From NCBI GenBank assembly GCA_963575645.1, contig OY754472.1, positions 32,861,401-32,925,400 on the forward strand: a stretch of DNA of 64,000 bases, given 5' to 3'. This DNA is from Xanthostigma xanthostigma (taxonomy: Eukaryota > Arthropoda > Insecta > Raphidioptera > Raphidiidae). Numbering within the stretch: position 1 is the stretch's first letter; each line of letters starts with the position of its first letter. Below are positions 21,761 to 33,539 of the stretch, in pieces. The translations under genes and the position numbers were made by a program. Below the pieces are notes generated by a model. It was not told where the DNA came from. It did no database searches and was given only the letters and a program-made list of their open reading frames with translations.

Positions 21761-22594
21761 TGCCTTGATAAATGATAATAAGTCAACAGAACCTATTTGA
21801 CAATTGACTTTTCATCGTGGTCAGCCTGTATTCGGATGTAGAATGCAGAGTTGTCGAATTTACGAATAATTTAGTATCTACTTATACAATAAAATCATTG
21901 AGTGCGTGTGATGCACATATATATGGCAACGTTTGTGTGTTTGTATGTGTGTACGAAACAGCAGAACAATACATTCAGTATGCGGCAAGTTGCGGCGAAT
22001 TTTATGTCTGAAATAGAACGACAATGCCGCTCCTGCTCCTGCTGCTCTGCCATTGATTTATTATTATTTTACAACAAAGGCATCAATTTACGAGACTCAA
22101 TTATATTACGTAAGAGCTATTTTATTTTTGTTTTTTTTTTATATGTAAAAATTCGGTGGGGTTATAAAAAAAATAAACCTTAAAAAATCGTGTACGCTAT
22201 TGGCTAAAATTAAATCTGAATTCTGATTAAATTTGTGAATTTCACCTAGCTTGGAGATGGACTGGTAAATAATAGACGTTCAATACTACCTAACTCGGAA
22301 CTGGCGCTAGAACTAGTCAGTTCACGAACAAGAGTGAGGAAGAGATACTAATGTACAAAATTAGTTGGGAAATTTTTTGCGCACTTGCATCATTTGTAAC
22401 TTACTCTGTAATTGGGCTTTTAGCCTGTCGGGTAAAATCAATAAATAAATAAGTCTATGTTCAAATAATTTTCAGCACCAGGAATTCACTTGGAGGGTGG
22501 GTCGAGCTCTGGACCAGAGACAATAAGTAACAACTTTATTTACGTAAAATTATAATATATGCTTATTATAGTATAATTTAACATAAATAAAAAA
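21761..22594. other. Unassigned, possible LINE 3' sequence at its end
   Basis: No gene. TTAGCCTGTCGGGTAAAATC followed by AATAAATAAATA near 22425-22450 resembles a retroelement 3' end, but no coding sequence supports it. Confidence 0.35.
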
Positions 22595-22840
22595 TTTAAT
22601 TAAAAGGCAACCGACGCGGATTGTCACCAGAAATAAAGCGCGGGACAACGATCTCTGGACTGATCTCGACATCACGATGAACGCTCATCAAGGCTACACC
22701 AGTCAGTCGTGACTGTCCCATGCTGTTTCTCAAAAATGTTTTTAGCCTCCTCAACGAGGAAAAAGTACGCTCTGGTGTCGCCGTCGACACAGGTAGCGTC
22801 ACGAGTATTGACTTGACAGTAGCTTGTGAATCATGGGAAA
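22595..22840 (-). pseudogene. hAT transposase C-terminal dimerization fragment
   Basis: The minus strand encodes MTLPVSTATPERTFSSLRRL, then KTFLRNSMGQSRLTGVALMS, then VHRDVEISPE. It continues upstream in frame as VKSIL. This is the C-terminal dimerization domain of hAT transposases close to those annotated as zinc-finger MYM-type 1 or 52-kDa repressor-like, with the conserved PVSTATxERxFSxLRRLKT core. The frame ends at 22596. The catalytic domain is absent in the neighbouring sequence, so it is a broken transposon or a domesticated-gene fragment. The first is more likely in this context. Confidence 0.85.
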
Positions 22841-22924
22841 AATGACTGCGTTACAGCTGTTCAGCGCTTCTAGTGGTGTAGTGGGCCAATGGGCCATTCC
22901 GCAGCAACTATTTTTAACCGACGA

Positions 22925-23310
22925 AAAACAAAAACGGAGGAGGTTCTCAATTCGACGCGTATATTTTTTTTTTTATTTTTTTTTTATTTTTTTTTTTTTT
23001 TTTTATTTATGTATGACCACGCATAACTTTTTACAGAGTTGTCCGATTTTGATAATTATTTTTTTGTTTGAAAGGGTATACCCCGAAGTTGGTCCCATAT
23101 AAATTTGTTAGAAAAATTCCAACCCTAAGGGTAGGAAAACAGGGGATGATTGATTGTTAATGTATGACCACACATAACTTTTTACAGAGTGGTCCAATTT
23201 TGATGATTTTTTTTTATTGGATAGGGTATACTTCGAGGTTCATCTCATATAAATTTGGAAAAAAAATTCCTACCCTAAGGGTGGGAAAATAGGGGTGATT
23301 TATTGTTCAC
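22925..23310 (+). repeat. Repeat family X with tandem ~150-bp dimer
   Basis: GGAGGTTCTCAATTCGACGC and a long T-run lead into two tandem units (23012-23161, 23162-23310). Each contains TGTATGACCAC, CATAACTTTTTACAGAGT and CCCTAAGGGT. A related start is seen at 28830. No coding capacity. Confidence 0.75.
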
Positions 23311-23379
23311 TCACAGATTTTCATGCTGAGTTGTGTATATTACAATTATAAATTATATAGCCACAAAAAATTATTAAAT

Positions 23380-23872
23380 AAAAACTTTTTAACAAAAAAA
23401 TTAAACCGCCGAAAAACTGAAAAGCAAAAAATAATAAATCTTTTTATTTAACTAAGTTCTATCGAAGTAGTTGAACGTATGTGACAGTCTAGTATATCTA
23501 AGTAATTTTGAGTCGGCGTCAAACCATCAATGAACAAAGATCACTAAAAGAAATAACCAAATCAAATTAACAATGATACGTGAAATCTTCAGCGATAAAC
23601 ATTAACATTCTAAACATGCGCTCTCCACACGACCACTCGCAAAGACGTGTGTCCTCAGTGTGCCCGTTAGGGTTGCTCTGTCGCTGATATTAACTTCGTG
23701 AACGCTCAGAGATTTCCGGCGAAGGATTGTTGACGCCGACTCAAAATTACTTAGATATACTAGACTGTCACATACGTTCAACTACTTCGATAGAACTTAG
23801 TTAAATAAAAAGATTTATTATTTTTTGCTTTTCAGTTTTTCGGCGGTTTAATTTTTTTGTTAAAAAGTTTTT
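23380..23872. repeat. Foldback with ~143-bp arms
   Basis: 23380-23522 and 23730-23872 are nearly perfect inverse copies (for example GAGTCGGCGTCAA and TTGACGCCGACTC at the inner edge). The 207-bp loop is unrelated. No target duplication was identified. Confidence 0.93.
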
Positions 23873-24043
23873 TTGACCACTTCGCTCGCCACACCGATAA
23901 CTCTCCTTCAAAACTTGTTTGATTTGACAAGTTTACTAAACACTGTCCTGAATCCGTATTATTTGTAAATGTAATTGTTTGTTACGAAAAAAACTTATTT
24001 AACCTTGTGCTAACTTGCGATCAACGCCAAAGCGGCATAAGAT

Positions 24044-25845
24044 ATGAAATGTAACAATGAAAAATGAGTGAGAGAGATGGAGCATTTCTGTCACTCATTC
24101 TTCATTGTTACATTTCAGATGGATGCCGAAAAACGTGGAATCCACAGATCCGAAAAAAGAGTCAAAAAAATTGGCTGTCTGTAAAGTCGGTTTACGGACG
24201 ATAGTTTTACGTGATAACATATTCCGCTCGAATATCATATTTAATAATACATAACCTAAATTTTAGTAGCTGTCAAACTATATTTTTACCGACTAATAAT
24301 TTGATCAGCCAAAGCAAAATACATATTTTTAAGCAATTATAAAAGACATTTAAAAGAATGTATATATATTATATATTTGTTAACAAACCGTATAATTTAT
24401 CTGCTGTTTTGAAATGCAGATATCTCCCAAGATTTGTTTTGTTGATACAAAATGTAGCTGCGTTTGTGTACAAACTATCAAATTATTGATCAATACATTT
24501 CCATTCGTTGTGAATAATATCATATTTTATCCATAATGACGGCGATCAGTTATTTTTAACAAAATAAAATGACATTTATTAATTATTATTAGCGCCATAT
24601 TGCCATTTCTCTATCGCTTATACTGCGCTCTCGCTTGCACGCACAGGGTCAGGCGGAGCGTGACACTTTTGGAACGTTACACTTTTTCGTGCGTGCAGCT
24701 GGTGTTTCATCGATTTATAAGACGTTATCACGTCAAAATATTTTAGTAGTGTATAAAACGGTGGATTGGCTAAAGCATTTCGGGGGGGAGGGGTGAACCC
24801 CTAAAACACCCCCCTGCCTACGGCTTTGCGTAGCTCGTCTGCCCGATTTGGTTAGGTACTGAGAGAGTACTGATTCTATATTAGGGCAATGTCAATCACT
24901 GTTGATTGAATGCATTGTTGAAGTTGTTAATCGTTTTTATTAAACACTACAATTCAACTTGTCTTAATCAGTGAAATGGCTAAGAAAACGTTGGCCATCA
25001 ATCTGTTCTGCAAACTTTATCCACTGTTCAAAGTGCTCAATTTTTCACGAACCGAATAACAAATAAATAAAACCGAGAGAGCAGAGCGAGGGCCAGGAAA
25101 TATAGTGTTTGAATAAATACGAAACTAAAAATCAATCTTCACTTTGTGTGAAGCGGCGGAGCTCACGAACGGGGGTCATTATGTAACGTATTGCCAATAT
25201 TGCATGTTGGGGCCGTGACGAAATCGGTAAATCAAGTCGTCGTGCCGCCATTCCTCGACAGTCGACACTGCTAAATGCCACGACGGGAAACAAAGTGTAG
25301 GGCGAACGGTACAATTGTCGCTGCTACAGCTGTTGCTTTTGCATTGTCAATATCGAAATCGAATGTTGGTGTCGTGACGGAATTTGTAAATCAGGTTATC
25401 GTATAGACGCTGTTAAATGTCAACGACTGGAAACGAAGACTTTAGGGTAAACGATACATTTGCTGCTGCTGCGATTCTGGAATAAAGTAAGGCTTTGTTG
25501 CTACTCACACGGTAAATCAAGTAGTCATGGAGACTACTAAATTTTGTGTAGAAATTTCCTCAAAACTGCGTGATCGAAATTTCACAGAATCTGATTGGAC
25601 GCTTGAAACTCGACACAGCAGAACAACCAATCAGCACCAAGGCCGTAGGCGGGGGAGTGGGGATTCACCCCCCTCTCCCGAAACACTTTAGCCAATCCAT
25701 CGTTTTATACATACTACTGAAATATTTTCTCACTCATTTTCGGATCTGTGGATTCCACGTTTTTCGGCATCCATCTGAAATGTAACAATGAAGGATGAGT
25801 GACAGAAATGCTCTATCTCTCTCACTCATCTTTCATTTTTGAAAT
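24044..25845. mobile_element. Long-TIR element (~215-bp TIRs), left TIR interrupted by unit U
   Basis: The left TIR is 24044-24165 plus 24735-24835. The right TIR is 25630-25845 and uninterrupted. Shared words include GAAAAACGTGGAATCCACAG, AACGGTGGATTGGCTAAAGC and CCTACGGC. The outermost 75 bp of each TIR is itself a palindrome (TGAAATGTAACAATGAA and inverse). No transposase is recognised in the interior, so it is probably non-autonomous. A copy of unit U sits in the left TIR. Confidence 0.85.
24173..24734 (-). mobile_element. Unit U, diverged copy inside a TIR
   Basis: Ends match unit U (GGCTGTCTGTAAAGTCGG on the left; TTATAAGACGTTATCACGTC on the right), and CACGCACAGGGTCAGGCGGA is shared, but much of the interior differs. 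The uninterrupted right TIR shows the pre-insertion sequence, so U is the later arrival. Confidence 0.8.
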
Positions 25846-26471
25846 CCGTAACCCTTACTTTCCCATGATTGAAATTTAACGTATCATTTGATACTCACAT
25901 AAACTATAATCAAAAGTAGGTAAATCTGGCTGATTTACGAAAATGACAAATGGGTCTGGCGACATCTTGAAAGTCGTAAAAATTACAAAATTGTTGCTCT
26001 TATTTTCCCGGATTTGAAAACTGCTCACATGATAAATAATACTATAATTTCATAGAAAATACACGTCTGGCTGTCATTTAAAAAACCCCGCCAGACTCAG
26101 TCAAAAAGTTAAAAGAGTATAAATTGAACATGTCGAATTTAGCGCGCCTGACGAGCATTGGACGAGTCTGGCAAGGCTTTCAGAGTGTTCCACGTTAGCC
26201 AGACTATATTTGTCAGATGATTTATATTATAAGTAATATAAATCATCTGACAAATTTTTAGGATAGCAAAAATAAGAGCAATGGTTTTGATTATTTTTTT
26301 CCAATTTTTTACCTGCCAGACATATTACCCTTACTCACAGATTAGCCAGACTATTTTTTTTCCTAGCTTCACTATATCTCTCACTAATGGAACTATTTTT
26401 ATCACTGGGAAAAGTGCAGTATATTTGTACTTTCTAACGCATTTTCCGTATCAACCCATCGGATATATGTA
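25846..26471. repeat. Region with repeated GTCTGGC/GCCAGAC words
   Basis: Six or more copies of the word TCTGGC or GCCAGA in both orientations occur between 25925 and 26350. A perfect 22-bp-arm palindrome sits at 26208-26255 (ATTTGTCAGATGATTTATAT and onward). No ends or duplication were found. Confidence 0.5.
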
Positions 26472-26797
26472 CAGTAGAACGCCGATTATCCGAACGCCGA
26501 TTAACCGAATCGCCAGAATCGGTCCTAAGCGTAATATAAAAAATTAAAACCAAGTAATTTTTCAATAAAAACAAGTTTTGTGGGGACGCAAGAATACAAA
26601 AATGCGAGTGACAATTGCCGTGTAGACGCTACAATGGTATCAGCACACGTCGAAGTTGGAACTCGCTGGAGTCCAGATATATTTCAACGGTTATGGTTAA
26701 AAGCTAGAGACAAGACACTACATGTCCGATTATCCGAATTTTCGATTATCCGAATCGACCCTGGTCCCAATTAATTCGGATAATCGGCGTTCTACTG
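26472..26797. mobile_element. Tigger/pogo-type MITE with TA duplication
   Basis: Starts CAGTAGAACGCCGATTATCC and ends GGATAATCGGCGTTCTACTG, with TA on each side (26470-26471 and 26798-26799). Second copies of the CCGATTATCCGAA word lie inside near both ends. The 326-bp interior has an open frame of 64 codons without a recognisable domain. Confidence 0.95.
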
Positions 26798-27610
26798 TAT
26801 ATGAATTTTGCTTAGAATAACAAACCGAATAATTACTTATATCGGTGTTTGCTGACTGGGAAAATAAGTAACGAAAATCTTCACTGCCTCCTGGACTATA
26901 ACCATTTTGAAATGGGAGAAGCCCTTTATTTTCGTACGTATTCTAGAGAGAGAGATTGTAAATTATAGACGCTCAACAGCTGAGGTCATCAGCGTTGTAC
27001 GTATTCTAATTGAGTGATGAGTCAGTGATGATCACTGTATGTATAGAAAACATTATTCACAGATAAAAAATACGGCGTTTTTTCTGTGTCTTGTGCCATA
27101 ATTTACATGAATCGATTTATATTTATTGCACTGAAATCGATGTATATAGTGGGTTCTCGAATCTGTTCGAAAGATCTCTATTTGTATATTACAAAGCTAG
27201 TAGGTCGTTTATCAACTTATCGTAATCTTTATTTCATTTAAATTGATTGAAATAAAATTGAGTTTTTGTTCCAGGCAGTCGGACTGCAAATAAAACAGAA
27301 AAATCCACGGTTTCAACGTATTGTTCGCCTCTATTTTATTTATGTACGGCTCGACCGACCGGAGATTTAAGTACTGTGTTTTTAATGTCTCCCTTTCTAG
27401 AAGTGAGTGTTTTTTTACAAGTTGTATAACTAACTTAACCCACGGACGATCGCAATAAAAAAAAGATCTCTCTCTTTTTTTTTGCACTGTGACTATTGTT
27501 CATTCATTAAGTCTTAGCGTGAAATTTGGGACTGGGTTTCACAGATTTTACAGAAAGTGACGTGGCACTAAAATTTTACAAAAAATGGTACGAAGAAATT
27601 TTAATATATC
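26798..27610. other. Unassigned sequence
   Basis: No gene. A 91-codon minus frame at 27212-27487 shows no known motif. Confidence 0.4.
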
Positions 27611-27831
27611 TACCACGTTTTAACGGACTAAAAAGTATAAAATATTTTTTTTAAATTTGTAGGATTTGAAACTAAAAACGTGGAGCGCATTATTTGTTTT
27701 ATCTGATAAATAGATTTTTCATTGATACCTACTTCTTGTATAACTGTCGCATGCGCCCCCACGTTTTTCGTTTCAAATCCTACAAGTTAAAAAATTATTT
27801 TATACTTTTTAGTTCGTTTTAAAACATGGTA
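27611..27831. mobile_element. MITE, family K, copy 1
   Basis: Ends TACCACGTTTTAACGGACTA and inverse are followed inward by GTAGGATTTGAAAC on both arms. The arms take up most of the 221 bp. It matches 51907-52154. Confidence 0.85.
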
Positions 27832-28829
27832 TATTAATTTTTTTTATTTATTTTATTATTGTTTACGAGTAGGTACTGTGTATAAATAATGCCAGGCCCG
27901 CCGAGTGAACTGCTGAACCGATTTCGACTGAATATAACCTAATTTCGAACTGATGCAGTTTTAATCAAATTTTCGTGGAAATCGCGGTAAATATGTTAAT
28001 CTGTTTTTTTTTAGAAAAAAGTAAATTAAAAATCCGGTCGCATATTTTATCTGTTTGAGAGCGTATGAAAACTAGACGAGTGTTAAAAACGCCAAAGCTA
28101 CGTCCTATTTTCTAGCCCATAACATTTTTATTTTGTGTAGCGTAAGGTCCTCACCGCATTGATTTTTAAAAATATAATTTTTGCATTTATGATAATTCTG
28201 CAGGCAAATAACTATTTTATTACAAAAATCAAAAAAATAATGAGTTTTGATATCTCTATTAATGCTCTATATATTATAGTCTACACTCTATAATTAAAAT
28301 CGAAAACAGAAAAAATAGCTCTCACGGTATTCTATTAAAAGGAAATAAAGCGATATCAATTTTATATAGACAAAAATATGTACGTTTTTTTTGCAGCAAT
28401 AAACAAGAAACAGTAGGTAACATCGGAGAGAAAAATATTGAATACTTTTATAGGACAATAAAAATCCGATGAGTTTTGCATGTCAACCAAGCTTTATTAA
28501 CGATCAAGTTATATCATATGATAACAAACTATGAACTGAAAAGGAATTTTCAAAAATTTTTATTGGATAATAAAAATGTCAGCAGAAAATACGCGCACCA
28601 TTATTGACTGGACATAATAAATTTGTAAGGAATTTATCGTATAAAATATCAGTCATTTTGAAAACATAATATTATAACGGATTGATAAAATGTATTTCTT
28701 TAGAAACATGCTTGGGCTTGAATTCTCAGAACTTTCTTAACTGGTTTCAAGTTTTTTGTTGTTTTATAGTCGGTTTGGCTTACGTGTATTTCGAATAATT
28801 GCTCGCTTGTTTTTGACATATTAAGAGGG
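27832..28829. other. Unassigned A+T-rich sequence
   Basis: No gene or structured repeat seen. Confidence 0.45.
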
Positions 28830-29010
28830 AGGTTCTATATTATATTCGTCGCGTATGTTTTTTTCATGTAGTATGTTCAGTCATAACTTTTCGAAAAATT
28901 AACCGATTTGAAAAATTTCAGCGCCAATTTGTTCACAATGTTTTCGGGTTGGTACAATAGAGTTTTTATAAAAATCGGTTCAATAGTTTTTAACTGGCTT
29001 CAAAAAAAGT
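28830..29010 (+). repeat. Family X-like fragment
   Basis: GGGAGGTTCTATATTATATT, CGTCGCGTATG and CAGTCATAACTTTTCG echo the start of the repeat at 22925. Degenerate. Confidence 0.4.
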
Positions 29011-29168
29011 GATTTTTAAGATATTTATTTGTTAGGGAAAGTTTACAATATATAAATCAATTATATATTTTTGGACTCGCGGTTTTAAAAATATTCATTT
29101 AATACTACCTATCAAAATAATTCTGAAAAAGCACTCCCCTCTTCCACTTTGTAAATTTATAATAGGTA

Positions 29169-29483
29169 CGCGCCACGAATCTAAAAGGCTCGAAAGTTAG
29201 ATGCGAATGTGGACTTGCGCTTGTACGCAGTCTGTTGAAAAACTACAAACTCGCAACTCAACAAAACTAAAATAACAATAATAACTTGACAATAGCGTAC
29301 TCGATTGTACTTTAAAGCAGGAAAGCGACAAGTGACAAAGGCAATGAGCGATCACGGCCAATCACCGACGAGTGCACGTTCCGTGCAGGTAGCTAGGAGA
29401 TGGTGGGAGTCTTAACGGCTCTAAAATGTGCCTTTGCGACGCTGTTTGTGACTAGCTTCCGAACCTTTTAGATCCGTGGCGCG
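29169..29483. mobile_element. MITE with TA duplication
   Basis: Ends CGCGCCACGAATCTAAAAGG and CCTTTTAGATCCGTGGCGCG are inverted with one mismatch, flanked by TA. The 315-bp interior is relatively GC-rich and non-coding. Confidence 0.85.
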
Positions 29484-30264
29484 TATTATACGTCTGAGAT
29501 TGGTCTGCTTACTTGCTACAGCTATGCCAAACTTCAACATGGCAAACAATCTCTGAGAAAAAATGCTGTTACAGATGGACAGATAGATATCAAGTTGATT
29601 TTATTCACTGTTGAAATACGAATTACGGTACAGCAAAAAAAGGTTGGTTAATAATAGGAGAAACTACTTTTAAATTTCGCAAAAGTTTTGATGGTAAAAA
29701 ATGTCGTGATGATTGATGAACAACACAGTATAATGTTAGCGAAACAAGTTACACGACAGAAAATTGACATAGAATAAAAAAAGAGGTAAATAATAGGACA
29801 AATGGAATTTAAATTTCACAAAATGAACTCAATATCAACAAAATTCTTATATTTATTGTGCTGGCAGCAGATGTTCAAATTGGTTACTTGTAGGAATAAT
29901 AAATTTTACACTTTTCCAGATTCGCATAATGAAATATTATAGGGCGGACTGAACTTCCGTTAAAAATATTATAATGGAAGGAGTGAAACATTGTTGACAT
30001 TTGTAAAGTCCATGAATAATTTCGAACGTATACTGTGGACAAAAGGTCATATCAAAAATTTTAATTAAAACGGATGACATGTTTAAAAATTCTCGATAAA
30101 ATGACAGTAGCCGCGGTTGTAAAAATCACATTTTCAAATTATAAAAACATTTCATTATTTTAACATAATTATGTTAAACAACTGAATATTCTCTTTCTGT
30201 TTTTTCCCCTACAAAAACAAAACATTTGCACGTTCACTCTATAAAAATAACACCTATTTTATGA
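29484..30264. other. Unassigned sequence
   Basis: No gene or structured repeat seen. Confidence 0.45.
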
Positions 30265-30567
30265 GGAAAGGCGCCTGGTTTTTCTAGAGCGTTTTTATTT
30301 AAAACGCCTGATTTTTCCTGGGCGTATTAATTTAACACATCATTCTAGACAGTCTTAATTTAAAACACCTGTTTTATAGGGCGTTTTTATTTAAAACATC
30401 TGGTCTTTCTAGGGCATTTTTATTTAAAACGCCTGTTTTTTTCAGGGCGTTTTTATTTAAAACACCTTGTTTTTTCAGGGCGTTTTTATTTAAAACACTA
30501 TTTTTCCAGGGCGTTTTAATTTAACACACCTGGGTTTTCTAGGGCGTTTTAATTTAAAACATCTCTG
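30265..30567 (+). repeat. Minisatellite, ~33-bp unit, about 9 copies
   Basis: Units read AGGGCGTTTTTATTTAAAAC followed by a variable ACCTGTTTTTTC. The last five units are in clear register at 31-34 bp, and the first ones are more diverged. The TTTTTATTTAAAA core is itself nearly palindromic. Confidence 0.92.
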
Positions 30568-31090
30568 GTTATTCTTGTGACAAAAAAAATGTCCAAGTTA
30601 TTAACTTTTCAAAGTAGACATCTGAAAGATAAACCGACACACAAAATATATAGGTAATATACTGGTTTATTTTACATCATGAGTTTAATACTGATTTTGT
30701 TTGCACACAGAATCTCTAAGTTTTTTTTTTTTATTTGGAAAATTACGATTTACATATTTGCACACGAACACATTTACATCCATTCTGAAGTTGTTATTAA
30801 AATAAAATAGTTTGAATATCAAATTTTCTATGCAATGTCTCGTCATATAATCAATTAGGAAAATGTATTTTTCGAGACATGCATTTTCGTTCTAAAATAA
30901 ATTCCAAATGTAATAAGTTTCCAGCGGTACAAATGCAACGAGCGTACTAATGCAAAGAGTACAAGGATGTGGTTATTCGAAATTTTAAGAAATGTAAAAC
31001 GATTCTATTTTTCTGACTGCGGTCATATAAAATCCATCTCAGTGGCGCCGGGTGAATATTTTAAATGGCACCTCTTAACAGGGGTAAGAA
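30568..31090. other. Unassigned sequence
   Basis: No gene or structured repeat seen. Confidence 0.45.
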
Positions 31091-31966
31091 TAACGGGCGG
31101 GTTATCTTTATATACAGAATGAGTCAGACCACCCGTACCGGTCGTTTTTTTCGAAAACGGTTAGTCGTAGAGAGTTGTGTCAAAAATCTGTATTATAAAA
31201 GCCCTAATGAAGAATCGAATGGTGATGTTTTTTTTTCCCGGAAAGGTCGGCTTCCCTATTAGCTTGTTCCAGAATGTTCAGAACTCCGGAATTTTAAATG
31301 GTACGATAGGTCGAAAGTGGTATTGTTGAAAAGATCTTTAAAAAGTAAACAAGTTTTATAGGACATTTTTTTGTTACTTGAAATTATTAAATTAACATGT
31401 CATAATAACAAACTTAATTTTAAAAGTCGGCATTTAAAATCTAGTTACCTAATCAATGTCACAAATGTTTAAACTGTCTTCCATTTACTTTTAAACACCG
31501 CTGAGCTCTTCTGGATATGCTTACCTCTAAGTATTTTCCGACAAAAAAAGAACAATTGCAATTATTGAAAACTTATTGTGACATTGTTTAATTAGACAAC
31601 TAGATTTTAAATGTCAACTTTTAAAATAAAGTTCATTATTGTGACATGTTAATTTAATAATTATAATATTACTTAACTGGGGTGGCAGTAATAAAAAAAA
31701 TGTCCTACTTGCTTACATTTGAAAGATCTTTTCAAAAATACCAGTTTCGACTTATCGTGCCATTTAATATTCCGGAGTTCTGAACATTCAGGAGCAAATT
31801 AATAGGGAAGCCGACCTTTCCGGGGAAAAAAATATCACCATTCGATTCTTCATTAGGGCTCTTATAAAACAGATTTTTAACACAACTCTCTACGACTAAC
31901 CGTTTTCGAAAAAAACGACAGGTACGGGTGATCTGACTCACCTGTATATAAAAATCCCGTGTAACG
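31091..31966. repeat. Foldback with ~375-bp arms
   Basis: 31091-31467 and 31573-31966 are inverse copies. Both arms contain TATATACAG, GAGTCAGA, ACCCGTACC and TTTCGAAAACGGTTAGTCGT. Because the arms are alike, similar peptides (RFFRKRLVVESCVKNL) can be read from each arm, but this does not show that they encode protein. The start TATACAG..TGAGT resembles that of the foldback at 62331. Confidence 0.92.
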
Positions 31967-31967
31967 A

Positions 31968-32315
31968 TGTTCGTCCGCGCTAATCTCCAAAACTACCGAA
32001 TCGATTTTAATGAAATGTGTCTTGATTGGTCTAACTTATGCTATAGAATAGTTTTTATTAAATATTTTGTACAAAATTAGTGTTTTCTCAAAAAAAATTG
32101 TTTTAGTAACAGGTAGCGACATTTCATAGAATTTGCTCAAAGCTATCAGTTCAAAAGCAAACAAATAACTGTTTCAGTATAAAGTAGCGACATCTGATAG
32201 AATTCGCTCGAAGCTATTAGTTCAGAAGCAAATCTGGTAGAATTTCTTCAAAGCTATTAGTTCAGACGCCGGGCCGCAAACGAAATACCTACATTTTGCC
32301 GGAACGGACCGCTAG
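31968..32315 (+). mobile_element. Helitron with 3' CTAG end
   Basis: Begins in the CGCGCTAATCTCC phrase used by H1 Helitrons and ends GGAACGGACCG-CTAG before T (CTAG at 32312-32315). It contains two partial copies of a segment with GCTATTAGTTCAGA. The left boundary abuts the foldback. No Rep/helicase. Confidence 0.75.
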
Positions 32316-32439
32316 TTAAATTATTATAAATCAATCCGTGTTTATGATGTTTTAGTTATTAACTTTTTAAAGCACTACAATATACACTGTAACATGTCAC
32401 TACTGCCATAAACCGTGTATCATGTACATGTATGTACGA

Positions 32440-32720
32440 CGAGCGGTCTTGCCCGGTTTCACCCGGGAGCAAAAGAACGAATGAGGGAGGGACATGAGTA
32501 CGCACGTTCATTTTAGTTTACCGAGATGAATGTTGTGTCCAAATTTTATGATGATCGGAGTTACCGTTCAAAAGTTTTTGTCGGACGGACAAATTTTGAG
32601 TTGTATTTTGCAACATTTTTCATTGATACTCCGCTCCTATTGGCAGTAGTGTGATATTATAGCCTACAGCGTTCCTCGATAAATGGACTAATCAACAAAA
32701 AAACAATTTCCAATTCGAAA
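32440..32720 (-). mobile_element. Helitron H1 without the tRNA segment
   Basis: Shares CCCGGTTTCACCCGGG, GGAGTTACCGTTCAAAAGTT and CGATAAATGGACTAAT with 3881-4615. GTTTTTGTCGGACGGAC runs through without the ~360-bp tRNA-bearing segment, so it shows the empty site. The terminal CTAG is altered to CGAG and the 5' end is missing. Confidence 0.85.
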
Positions 32721-33539
32721 GTGTTGACTGAATGTGATAGATTCAAAATAATAGATATGATTTGTACCAATGTGCTGGCGGTAAATGCAGCTCAAAGTCG
32801 ATCTAAATAACACGCTATAACTTGTGGAATAATAGTTGCGCCGTGTATACCGGATATAAGTGTTGATATATGCAATGTGCTGCTTCAGAACGCAGAACAG
32901 CGCCCGAACGCAAGAAAGTCCGCCAACAAAACACGAGTTTTGTGGTCTGTAAAACTTTAGAGTTGTAACTATAACTAACATTAAATGTTGGTCAAATATG
33001 GAAAATATAATTCATTCTAAAATTATGAAGTATCTAAGTTTTTTGTTCTGCAGCTCTGCAGCGCTCATAGAGGAACCGCCACTGATCCACTTACTATAAA
33101 AAAGAAAATGACTCTGATTTTTAGTATCTACTAGCATACTAGATCAACTGATAAAACCACACAAGAGTTTAACTGAATTGAATCTGAATTTTATATAACT
33201 TTTCAATGCTTCAGAAAAATCACTGCAAGTAATAAAAACCATGAGGCCATTATAAAATATTAACGATTCGTATTTAAGTATGAGCACAATCTGAAAGCAC
33301 AATGAATTTTTTTATGTTTTTGTTTGAAATAGTACCCAACAACATTAAATTAGTAGTTTATGTATATCTAGAATTATTACGTTACGAGTCGTGACATGGA
33401 AAAATGAGTGCTAGTGAGTTTTAACAGTCACGCATTTCTGGCATTTTTTAACGATTCTATTATTTCAGGATTAAGAAATGGTGGAATATGTGGAATATGT
33501 GGAATTTGTTACCTTGGCCCATATACTTTTATTCTATAC
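32721..33539. other. Unassigned sequence
   Basis: No gene or structured repeat seen. Confidence 0.4.

Noticed and set aside
22960-23005. Long T-run as a pol III terminator or integration hotspot
   Set aside because: It is part of the repeat X start, and no upstream pol III gene is present.
31065-31941. Pair of similar short proteins containing RFFRKRLVVESCVKNL
   Set aside because: They are read from the two arms of one inverted repeat. Similarity follows from DNA identity and not from protein selection.
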